The notes beneath the pieces are model-generated. The model was not told the origin of the DNA, searched no databases, and worked only from the letters and a program-made list of their open reading frames with translations. 64,000 nt of DNA from Acidobacteriota bacterium (GTDB lineage Bacteria > Acidobacteriota > Vicinamibacteria > Marinacidobacterales > Marinacidobacteraceae). The position numbers were made by a program, and so were the translations under genes. Positions 26,303-32,749 of this stretch are shown one piece after another (within the stretch, counting starts at the first letter, position 1; each line of letters begins with the position of its first letter). The stretch is from contig JAJDUD010000063.1 of assembly GCA_022826825.1 (NCBI GenBank), positions 62,001 through 126,000 of the forward strand, read 5' to 3'.

Positions 26303-27420
26303 GTCTCTTCCGGATTCCGCCGCCCACCGGTCCACGAGTCCCACCCGCGGCGCGGCAGCGGCTCCGTGACTCCGTCCGCGCGTTCGAGCCGGATTCCCTT
26401 GTCCGCCCCGGTGACCCGCCCGACCTGGATGACCCGAATCTCCGCCCTCCGCGCCGCCGCGCCCACCTCCCCCGGCGGCCCCGCGATCAGCAGCTCGTAG
26501 TCCTCGCCGCCGAAGAGCGCCGCTTCCAGGCCTCGGCTCCCCGTTCCGGCGAGCGGCACCCGGGCCTCCTCGACACACGCCCCGACGCCGCTGGCGGCGG
26601 CCAGGCGGTGCAGGTCGAGGGCCAAACCGTCCGAGATGTCCATTCCGGCGTGCGCCGCGCCGGCGAGCGCGGCGCCCGCCTCGAGGCGCGGCGCCGGATC
26701 CAGTTGCCGGGCCACCAGCGCCTCTTCTTCTGGATCGAGGGGCATCGATTCCTCTTCCGCGCGCCGCCGCAACAGAGCGAGGCCGAGTGCCGCCCCGCCC
26801 AGGCTCCCGGTCACGAAGAGAGCGTCCCCCGGCTTCGCTCCGCGGCGCCGGAGGAGCGGGACACCCCGAGTTCCGGTGCCGGCGACCGCGACGTGGAGTC
26901 CGATCCGCTCGCCGGCGGTGATGTTGCCTCCCACCAGGGGCGCTCCCAGTTCCGCGGCCCGTTCGGCGGCGGCCTCCGCGATCCGGGCGGCGGCCGTCTC
27001 CGCGGACGGCGGGGCTACGAGAGAAATGAGGATGCCGGCGGGACGGCCGCCCATGGCCGCGATGTCACTCACCGCGGCGGCAACGGCCCGGCGCCCGATG
27101 GCGCGCGGCAGATGAAGGCGACGGTCGAAGTGAACGCCTTCCTCGGCCGCATCCGTCGTGAGCAGGAGCGTCCCGCCACCAGGCATGGTGAACGCCGCCG
27201 CGTCATCTCCCGGCCCCAGGATCAGGCGCGGAGCCTGGCCGCCTCCTTCTCCCGGAAGCGCCGGGAGGACATCCAGAATGCGGCGGAGCAACCGGTCCTC
27301 ACCGGTGGACGGCTCCGGATCGGGATCGCCGCCCACCGACCGGGCGCCGGGACTTCCCGCCTCTGCGGTTACGGCGGGGCGCCCCGCCTTGTCCACGGGC
27401 CGCGAGCCGGGAGCCGCCAC
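26299..27420 (-). CDS. thiL: Thiamine-monophosphate kinase
   Basis: Phosphorylates thiamine monophosphate to the active diphosphate with ATP. Motifs of the AIR-synthase-like fold are present: GPGDDAAAF, TTDAAEEGVHF, AAAVSDIAAMGG, VGGNI, GMDISDGLALDL and FGGEDYELL. 373 aa. The first 40 residues are low-complexity and may precede the real start, since the domain begins at GEDRLLRRI. It starts 9 nt after the zapA stop and is probably the last gene of the thrS-to-zapA transcription unit. Confidence 0.93.
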   Translation of the reverse strand: MAAPGSRPVDKAGRPAVTAEAGSPGARSVGGDPDPEPSTGEDRLLRRILDVLPALPGEGGGQAPRLILGPGDDAAAFTMPGGGTLLLTTDAAEEGVHFDRRLHLPRAIGRRAVAAAVSDIAAMGGRPAGILISLVAPPSAETAAARIAEAAAERAAELGAPLVGGNITAGERIGLHVAVAGTGTRGVPLLRRRGAKPGDALFVTGSLGGAALGLALLRRRAEEESMPLDPEEEALVARQLDPAPRLEAGAALAGAAHAGMDISDGLALDLHRLAAASGVGACVEEARVPLAGTGSRGLEAALFGGEDYELLIAGPPGEVGAAARRAEIRVIQVGRVTGADKGIRLERADGVTEPLPRRGWDSWTGGRRNPEET

Positions 27421-27429
27421 CGAACGGCG

Positions 27430-27741
27430 TCAGTCCGGTGACGCGACCGCCTGTTCCATCCGCCCGACGAGCTCGGCGAGCCGGCCCCGCACGGCGGCCA
27501 CCGCCTCCTCGATCTCTGCCGGTCCGGCCTCGCTGGCCGCCCGCTGCCGCAGGAGTTCATCCCCCATGTTGAGCGCCGCGAGGATCGCGACCTCCTCCTT
27601 CTGGAGGTGCGGCGCCGCCTGCAGGATCTGGCCGATCCGTTCGTTCACCAGCCGGGCCACCGCCGCGAGATCCGCTCCCCCCTCGTCGGAACGCAACCGG
27701 TACGAGCGTCCGGCAACCTCGACTTCGACGGTCTCGCTCAT
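27430..27741 (-). CDS. zapA: Cell division protein ZapA
   Basis: Promotes FtsZ bundling at the Z ring. 103 aa. The globular N-terminal half (VEVEVAGRSYRLRSDE, then LVNERIGQIL) and the helix carrying EEVAILAALNMGDELL are typical of ZapA, followed by a coiled-coil tail. The start overlaps the upstream coiled-coil gene by 4 nt. Confidence 0.88.
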   Translation of the reverse strand: MSETVEVEVAGRSYRLRSDEGGADLAAVARLVNERIGQILQAAPHLQKEEVAILAALNMGDELLRQRAASEAGPAEIEEAVAAVRGRLAELVGRMEQAVASPD

Positions 27742-28019
27742 TGCTTCTCCGCGCCGGAGTCGTTTCCCCCGGTAACGGCACGGAGCGCCTTCCGGATCAC
27801 CTCACGTTCATCACGAAGGATCTGCGCCGCCCGCTCGGCCCGGTCCGCACGGGTCCTGGCCTCCTCCTCCCCTTCCCTGAGCGCGTCCCGCTCCCGCTGG
27901 GCCTCGCGAACGCTGGCGTCCGTCCGATCGGCGATCCGTCCGCTGAGCTTCTCGAACGTGGATTCCGCCCGCTCGATGTCCGCGAGCAATCCCCGGACGG
28001 CGGCGGCGGGATCGGACAT
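27738..28019 (-). CDS. Short coiled-coil protein, ZapB-like
   Basis: 93 residues, nearly all predicted helix with a heptad pattern and high Arg/Glu content (around REAQRERDALREGEEEA). Position directly upstream of zapA and after rplT is where a ZapB-like or FtsB-like coiled coil commonly sits. Sequence alone does not prove that function. It could act with ZapA in division, by context. Confidence 0.7.
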   Translation of the reverse strand: MSDPAAAVRGLLADIERAESTFEKLSGRIADRTDASVREAQRERDALREGEEEARTRADRAERAAQILRDEREVIRKALRAVTGGNDSGAEKQ

Positions 28020-28028
28020 GGAACGCCT

Positions 28029-28403
28029 CTACTCGGAACCCGAGCCGGCCGAGAGCGCCTCCCGCGCCCGGTCCACCAGACAGTCGAACGCTCCCGGATC
28101 GTGAACCGCCAGCTCCGCCAGTTGTTTCCGGTTCACGCCTACGCCCGCCAGCGACAGACCGTGCGCGAACTGGGCGTACGGAAGCCCCCGCTCCCGGGAC
28201 GCCGCGCTGATGCGGGTGACCCAGAGTCGGCGGAAATCACGCTTCCGCGTGCGGCGGTCGCGGTAGGCATAGGAAAGGGCGCGATCGAGCGCCTGCATCG
28301 CGTGCCGATAGAGCTTGCCGCGCATCCCGCGGTAGCCTCGGGTCTGTTTGAGAACCCGCCGGCGCCGGTCCCGCCGGTGGGTCCCGCGTTTCACTCGGGA
28401 CAT
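28029..28403 (-). CDS. rplT: 50S ribosomal protein L20
   Basis: Assembly-initiating large-subunit protein of 124 aa. It has a long basic N-terminal helix (RRRRVLKQTRGYRG) and the signature KRDFRRLWVTRISAA. Gene order infC-rpmI-rplT is the universal one. In many bacteria L20 represses this operon at the mRNA. No leader structure was identified here. Confidence 0.97.
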   Translation of the reverse strand: MSRVKRGTHRRDRRRRVLKQTRGYRGMRGKLYRHAMQALDRALSYAYRDRRTRKRDFRRLWVTRISAASRERGLPYAQFAHGLSLAGVGVNRKQLAELAVHDPGAFDCLVDRAREALSAGSGSE

Positions 28404-28452
28404 CGTGTCTTCTCCAACTCTCGGGTCGCGGCGGTGGAACGAACTCCCGCCG

Positions 28453-28647
28453 TCAACCGATGATCCGGGCGATCATCTTCGCCTCGCCTTCGAACACCCA
28501 GGCCCCGCTGCGCAGGCGGCGGCGACGCTTCGCGGACTTCTTGGTGAGAATGTGGCTGTGGTAGGCGCAGCGGCGGCGTACCCGGCCGCTGGCGGTCTTG
28601 CGGAAGCGCTTGGCGGCCCCGCGATGGGTCTTCATCTTGAGTTTCAT
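28453..28647 (-). CDS. rpmI: 50S ribosomal protein L35
   Basis: 64 aa, highly basic. [21 protein letters not shown] and [16 protein letters not shown] are typical of L35. It lies between infC and rplT. Confidence 0.97.
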   Translation of the reverse strand: MKLKMKTHRGAAKRFRKTASGRVRRRCAYHSHILTKKSAKRRRRLRSGAWVFEGEAKMIARIIG

Positions 28648-28670
28648 GGTGGTTCCTGGCGGCCGATGGT

Positions 28671-29285
28671 TCAGTTGGCTCCGTCGCGCTGGGCGCGGCG
28701 GACTCGGGGCGCGTGAGCGTCGTCCTCCGACGCCGCTTTTCCGGCGCGTTCGGTCCTGAGCGCTTCGAGCAGGCGGCGACTGGGAGCGAGGATCATGCTC
28801 ATCTGGTTACCGACGACGCTCGAGCGGGATTCCACGGTCGCGATCTCGGTGAGTTGCTCGGTGACCTCGTCGAGAATGCGGTCCCCGAGTTCCCGGCGGC
28901 TCCGCTCCCGCGCCCGCTTGAACCAGATCGTGGCCTTGACCTTGTGACCTTCATGGAGGAAACGCTCAATCTGCTTCATCTTCGTGGCGCGGTCGTGCTC
29001 TCCGATGATGATGCGGAACTTGACCTCCTTGACCTGGTTCTGTTTCTGGTGTCTTTTGGAATCCTGGGATTTCTTGCTCTGCTGATACACGAACCGGCCG
29101 TAGTTCATGATCTTGCAGACCGGAGGAATCCGGTTCGGCACGATCTCGACGAGATCGAGTCCCCGGTCGGCGGCCAGCCGCCGGGCATCCATCAGGGCGT
29201 AATCGCCAAGTTTTTCACCGTCCTCGCCGATGACCAGGACGATGGGAGCTCGTATTCGGTCGTTTACCCTGAGAGAACTATCGAT
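28671..29285 (-). CDS. infC: Translation initiation factor IF-3, rare ATC start codon
   Basis: Binds the 30S subunit and proofreads start codons. The conserved N-terminal sequence VNDRIRAP is encoded upstream of the first ATG (29192), so the protein must start earlier. Reading back, the only codon between the in-frame TGA and VNDRIR that fits is ATC at 29285-29283. It sits 2 nt after a strong GGAGGTGAT, with GGAGG about 6 nt from the codon. That yields 204 aa beginning [12 protein letters not shown]. Rare ATT/ATC/ATA starts on infC are established: IF-3 rejects them, which gives autoregulation. The C-terminal domain ([14 protein letters not shown]) is complete, with a short basic tail. Confidence 0.96.
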   Translation of the reverse strand: MDSSLRVNDRIRAPIVLVIGEDGEKLGDYALMDARRLAADRGLDLVEIVPNRIPPVCKIMNYGRFVYQQSKKSQDSKRHQKQNQVKEVKFRIIIGEHDRATKMKQIERFLHEGHKVKATIWFKRARERSRRELGDRILDEVTEQLTEIATVESRSSVVGNQMSMILAPSRRLLEALRTERAGKAASEDDAHAPRVRRAQRDGAN

Positions 29286-29287
29286 GG

Positions 29288-29296
29288 ATCACCTCC
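29288..29296 (-). promoter_or_regulatory. Strong Shine-Dalgarno for ATC-initiated infC
   Basis: GGAGGTGAT is fully complementary to the 3' end of 16S rRNA and lies just before the ATC start. It decides the start of infC against the annotatable ATG 93 nt further in. Confidence 0.85.
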
Positions 29297-29380
29297 GCAC
29301 CGCGGGCGGGTCGGCGGATTATCGCCACTTCGGGCCCGGTTCGCCAGCGACGGCCCGCACGCGCCGGGTCTCGCTGCCCG

Positions 29381-31282
29381 TCACGGGGTCAGTGACCGGT
29401 TCCGGATGAGGTCCTCGAGAAGCTCGCTCAACGCGGCGGCGGTCATGGTTTCCTGGCCGCGCCGGCCCCGGGTACGCACCGCCAGCGTGCCTTCCTCCAC
29501 CTCCCGGTCCCCGAGCACCACCATGAACGGAACGCGCCCCACTTCCGCCTCGCGGATCTTGTAGCCCATCTTTTCCCGGCGGTCGTCGACCGCGATCCGG
29601 AAACCCTGCGCCCGGAAGGCGGCAGCCACCTCCGCCGCCTGCGCCTGGTGCCGGTCGGCGATAGGGATCAACACCGCCTGAACCGGGGCGATCCAGACCG
29701 GAAGCGCCCCGCCGGTGTGCTCGAGCAGGAGCGCGAAGAAGCGCTCCACGGAACCGAGGATCGCCCGGTGAATCACCACCGGACGCTCCCGTCCGCCGTC
29801 CTCCGTCGCGTAGTGCAGGTCGAAGGCCGGCGCCTGGGAAAAATCGAGCTGGATGGTCGCGCACTGATGACTGCGGCGGAGCGCGTCACGGACGTGGAAA
29901 TCGATCTTCGGACCGTAGAACGCGCCGTCCCCGGGATTCACCACCCAACTGTCGCCGGATTCGGCGAGGGCTTCCGCGAGCGCCGCTTCCGCCTGTTCCC
30001 AGGTCTCGGGGCTTCCCACCGACTTGTCGGGACGGGTCGAGAGTTCGATCTGAATGTCCTCGAACCCGAACTCGCCGTAGACCTCCTTCACCAGGTCCAC
30101 GAGATCGCGAACCTCCGCCTTGACCTGATCGAGCCGGCAGTAGACGTGCGCGTCATCCTGGGTGAAGGCCCGCACCCGGGTCAGGCCGGAGAGAACGCCC
30201 GAGGGCTCGAACCGGTGGCAATGACCGAATTCCGAGAGCCGGAGAGGCAGATCCCGGTACGAACGGATGTCCGATCGGTAGACCAGCGCCGCCCCCGGGC
30301 AGTTCATGGGCTTGACGCCGAAACGGTTCTCGTCGGACTCGATGAAGAACATGTTGTCCCGGTAGTGGTCGAGATGGCCGCTCCGGGCCCAGACGGACTC
30401 GTTCAGGATCAGCGGAGTGCGGATTTCCTGGTACGACCGGCGGTCCAGCTTCTGCCGCATGGAATCGAGCAGCCGGTTCACCACTCCCATCCCGGCGGGC
30501 AGCCAGAACACCTGCCCGGGCGCCTCGGGGAGGATCAGGAAGAGCCGCTGATCGCGGCCGATCCGCCGGTGATCGCGCCGCTTCGCCTCTTCGAGACGGG
30601 AAAGATGGGCCGCCATCTCCTTCCGGTCGGTAAAGCTCGTGGCGTAGATCCGCTGCATGGGCACGCCGCGCGCGTCTCCCTTCCAGTAGGCGTTGGAGCT
30701 CGAGAGCACCTTGAGCGCCCGAATCACCCCGGTGTGAGGCACGTGGGGGCCCTCGCAGAAATCGAAGAAGTTCCCCACCCGGTAACAGGAGACCCGCTCG
30801 CCCCCCTTCTCGCGGACCAGTTCCACTTTCAGGAGCTCGCCCTGCTCTTCAAAGATCCGAAGGGCATGGTCCTTGTCGAGGATCTCACGCTCGAAGGGCA
30901 CCCGCTGTTTCACGAGTTCGCGCATCCGCGCCTCGATGCGGTCGAGGTCCTCGGGAGTGAAGGGTTCCTCGACCTGGAAGTCGTAGAAGAAGCCGTCCTC
31001 GATGGGGGGGCCGATTCCGTAGCGGGCGTCGGGGAACAGGTCCTTGACGGCGGCCGCCAGCAGGTGCGCCGAACTGTGGCGAAACACGTGGAGCCCGTCG
31101 GAGTCCTTCGGGGTCAGAAACCGCACGTCCGCGTCGGCGTCGGGACAGTGGGCGAGGTCCACCTCCCGCCCGTCCACGGTGGCGGCGATCGCCGCAGCCG
31201 GAGCCACGCCGGCAAGCGGCGCTCCCGCCGGAAGCTGCACTTCGCCCCCGTCAGGGAGGCGTAGTCGGATGGAAGAAGGCAC
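29381..31282 (-). CDS. thrS: Threonyl-tRNA synthetase
   Basis: Full-length class II synthetase, 633 aa, with four parts: an N-terminal TGS domain (residues 1-60); the editing domain with HSSAHLL and FCEGPHVPHTG; the catalytic core with MNCPGAALVYRS, the motif 2 Arg region RFEPSGVLSGLTRVRAF, and DDAHVYC; and the C-terminal anticodon-binding domain (VWIAPVQAVLIPI). The zinc ligands Cys in MNCPG, His in the QDDAH string and the later His in HRAILGS are present. It heads the infC-rpmI-rplT group, and tRNA-Val lies 145 nt upstream on the same strand. No T-box was recognised. Confidence 0.97.
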   Translation of the reverse strand: MPSSIRLRLPDGGEVQLPAGAPLAGVAPAAAIAATVDGREVDLAHCPDADADVRFLTPKDSDGLHVFRHSSAHLLAAAVKDLFPDARYGIGPPIEDGFFYDFQVEEPFTPEDLDRIEARMRELVKQRVPFEREILDKDHALRIFEEQGELLKVELVREKGGERVSCYRVGNFFDFCEGPHVPHTGVIRALKVLSSSNAYWKGDARGVPMQRIYATSFTDRKEMAAHLSRLEEAKRRDHRRIGRDQRLFLILPEAPGQVFWLPAGMGVVNRLLDSMRQKLDRRSYQEIRTPLILNESVWARSGHLDHYRDNMFFIESDENRFGVKPMNCPGAALVYRSDIRSYRDLPLRLSEFGHCHRFEPSGVLSGLTRVRAFTQDDAHVYCRLDQVKAEVRDLVDLVKEVYGEFGFEDIQIELSTRPDKSVGSPETWEQAEAALAEALAESGDSWVVNPGDGAFYGPKIDFHVRDALRRSHQCATIQLDFSQAPAFDLHYATEDGGRERPVVIHRAILGSVERFFALLLEHTGGALPVWIAPVQAVLIPIADRHQAQAAEVAAAFRAQGFRIAVDDRREKMGYKIREAEVGRVPFMVVLGDREVEEGTLAVRTRGRRGQETMTAAALSELLEDLIRNRSLTP

Positions 31283-31426
31283 GCTGTCTTTTTATCCCGG
31301 ACGGGGACGCCGCACAAGACCCGGCGCGTGTCGCCTGGTGGTGCCGGGCGGCAGTCACGGTCGGCTCGTACCCTGAGGAGCCGAACCGGCCCGGTCGAGG
31401 CCGCCGCGTCCCGGAAACGGAGGAAA

Positions 31427-31501
31427 TGGTAGGCGCGGGCGGATTTGAACCGCCGACTTCTACCGCGTCAAGGTAGCGCTCTCCCCCTGAGCTACGCGCC
31501 T
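31427..31501 (-). tRNA. tRNA-Val (anticodon GAC)
   Basis: Complementary-strand cloverleaf. The acceptor stem is AGGCGCG/CGCGCCT. The D loop contains AGGGGGA. The anticodon stem CTACC/GGTAG has loop TTGACGC (anticodon GAC), and the T arm is GGCGG-TTCAAAT-CCGCC. Discriminator A and an encoded 3' CCA. It lies upstream of thrS on the same strand. Confidence 0.95.
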
Positions 31502-31523
31502 GTCCGAGAGCCCGCGAGTCTAG

Positions 31524-31912
31524 CAGCCGGCGGCGGAACTGGCGTGAGCACCGAGACGGGCGTGGCGCCCGGCTGACGCGGCGCGTGCGGGAGGAATACC
31601 GGGTGTATACCGACCTAAACGCAACGACGAGGGCCGCGCAGCGGCCCGGTTCAGACGGGATGCATCGCCGTTCGAATGCCGCGCGAGTTTCGCTGCCGGC
31701 TGCTGGCAGCCGGCGGCGGAACTGGCGCGAGCACCGAGACGCACGCTGGGCCTCGCTGACAAGGCGCGCGAGGGACGAATACCGGGCGTATTCCGACGGA
31801 AGCGCAACGATGAGCGAGCCGAAGGCGAGGGTTCAGCGAGGATTCAGCGGGCGTCGAATGCCACGGGAGTTTCGTCGCCGGCTGCTGGCAGCCGGCGGCG
31901 GAACTGGCGCGA
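31524..31912. repeat. 183-bp imperfect tandem repeats (two copies plus a partial third)
   Basis: Units start with CAGCCGGCGGCGGAACTGGC at 31524, 31707 and 31889, spacing 183 and 182 nt. Shared internal blocks include GAATACCGGG, GAATGCC and GAGTTTCG. At each junction of units the perfect palindrome GCCGGCTGC-TG-GCAGCCGGC is formed. The third copy diverges after about 25 nt, where the inverted repeat begins. Confidence 0.8.
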
Positions 31913-32106
31913 GCGTGGAACGCCGGTCTCCAGACCGGCACGCGCGGCGCTCCGCGGCGCGCACGGCGCGACCTGGACCTGCGGGATTGTCCTTTGCCTC
32001 AGCGTTCACCTGCACGGATGGGGCGTGTGTCGCCCACGGCGAATAGCGGTACGACGGGCGCGGCGCGGAGCGCCGCGCGTGGTGACCAGAGGTCGGCGTT
32101 CCACGC
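31913..32106. repeat. Long inverted repeat with REP-like arms
   Basis: Arm 31913-31962 is nearly the reverse complement of arm 32058-32106. Both read GCGTGGAACGCCG, then a variable palindromic core, then ACGCGCGGCGCTCCGCG. The loop between the arms is about 95 nt. The cores differ (GGTCTCCAGACC against GACCTCTGGTC) but each is self-complementary. REP-like copies 3 (31917-31941) and 4 (32082-32102) are the inner parts of these arms. Confidence 0.75.
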
Positions 32107-32156
32107 CGGACGCGCCAGCTTGGCTGTTGAAATCCGCGTCGAGGCGGGAGCCGCGC

Positions 32157-32180
32157 GTGCCGGCCGGAGGTCGGCGTTCC
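32157..32180. repeat. REP-like palindrome, copy 5
   Basis: GTGCCGGCCGGAGGTCGGCG followed by TTCC, preceded by GCCGCGC as in copy 4 and followed by ACGCC. Same family as the copies at 6.0, 23.2, 31.9, 32.1 and 60.6 kb. Confidence 0.65.
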
Positions 32181-32313
32181 ACGCCGTGGACGCGCATCCC
32201 CCCTCCCCGGCGGCCGGCGGCGGGCGCGCTTCGCTTCGACTTTTCCACATCGCGCTCCGGAACGGGAAAGATCCAGGCCGATTTACGTCTAGGGACTTGG
32301 AGAGGTTTCTACG

Positions 32314-32749
32314 TTGCATCACGAAGAGCACCCGGGCAAGAAGCCTGCGGCGGCGCGCGGCCGCCCCCCCGCCGCCGCTGTCCACCGCGGCGCCGCCGAC
32401 CCGCCGCTGGCCCCGGCGCCCGCACCTGCGGGCCCGCGCCCCGTCCTGAACCCGATTCCCGGCCTGATCGCGCTCCTCCGCCGCCAGGGGCGCATCCCAC
32501 CCGCGGCGGCCGGCCGGGCGGCGGCCGTCGAACGGCTGCCTCCGCCCCGGCACGAGACGGCCCTGGTGGCCGAGGGGCTCCTTTCCGAAGAGGACATCGC
32601 CCAGGCAGTCGCGCAGGACACCGGACTCCCCTTCCGGGCAATCAACCCGCTGGAACTCAACCCGGAGGTGGTGACCGGGGCTCTCCCGGCGCCGTTCGCC
32701 CGGCGGCACACCATCTGCGCCCTCGCCCGAGATGCAGACACCCTGACAA
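32314..32749 (+). pseudogene. 5' part of GspE/PilB-like ATPase gene, separated by a frameshift
   Basis: Starts at TTG 32314 with GGAGAGG 8 nt upstream. About 60 Pro/Ala-rich residues are followed by an MshEN-type N-terminal domain (LLSEEDIAQAVAQDTGLPF, then ALARDADTLT). The domain continues without loss as VAVANPFDRGAIADL in the +1 frame from GTG 32750. The join is explained by one extra base within ACAAGTG at 32746-32752. In its own frame this segment runs on as meaningless Arg/Pro-rich sequence to 34245. Either a sequencing or assembly error or a real inactivating indel. Confidence 0.75.

Larger units (their letters stand above)
31502..32313. other. Repeat-rich non-coding region
   Basis: About 810 nt between tRNA-Val and the GspE-like gene. 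It holds 183-bp tandem repeats, a long inverted repeat and REP-like palindromes described separately. Short open frames on both strands (for example 31585-32046 plus and 31520-31807 minus) simply translate the repeats and show no domain or codon bias, so no gene is called. A ribosome-binding site GGAGAGG at 32299-32305 belongs to the following gene. Confidence 0.7.

Noticed and set aside
27421-27429. 6S RNA expected after zapA
   Set aside because: Only 9 nt separate zapA from thiL, so there is no room for ssrS at its common position.
31283-31426. T-box or other leader upstream of thrS
   Set aside because: The 144-nt gap lacks a recognisable T-box sequence or terminator/antiterminator pair.
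31585-32046. 153-aa plus-strand and 95-aa minus-strand frames in the repeat region
   Set aside because: They only translate the 183-bp tandem repeats and inverted repeat. There is no ribosome-binding site or domain, and the two strands give equally poor proteins.
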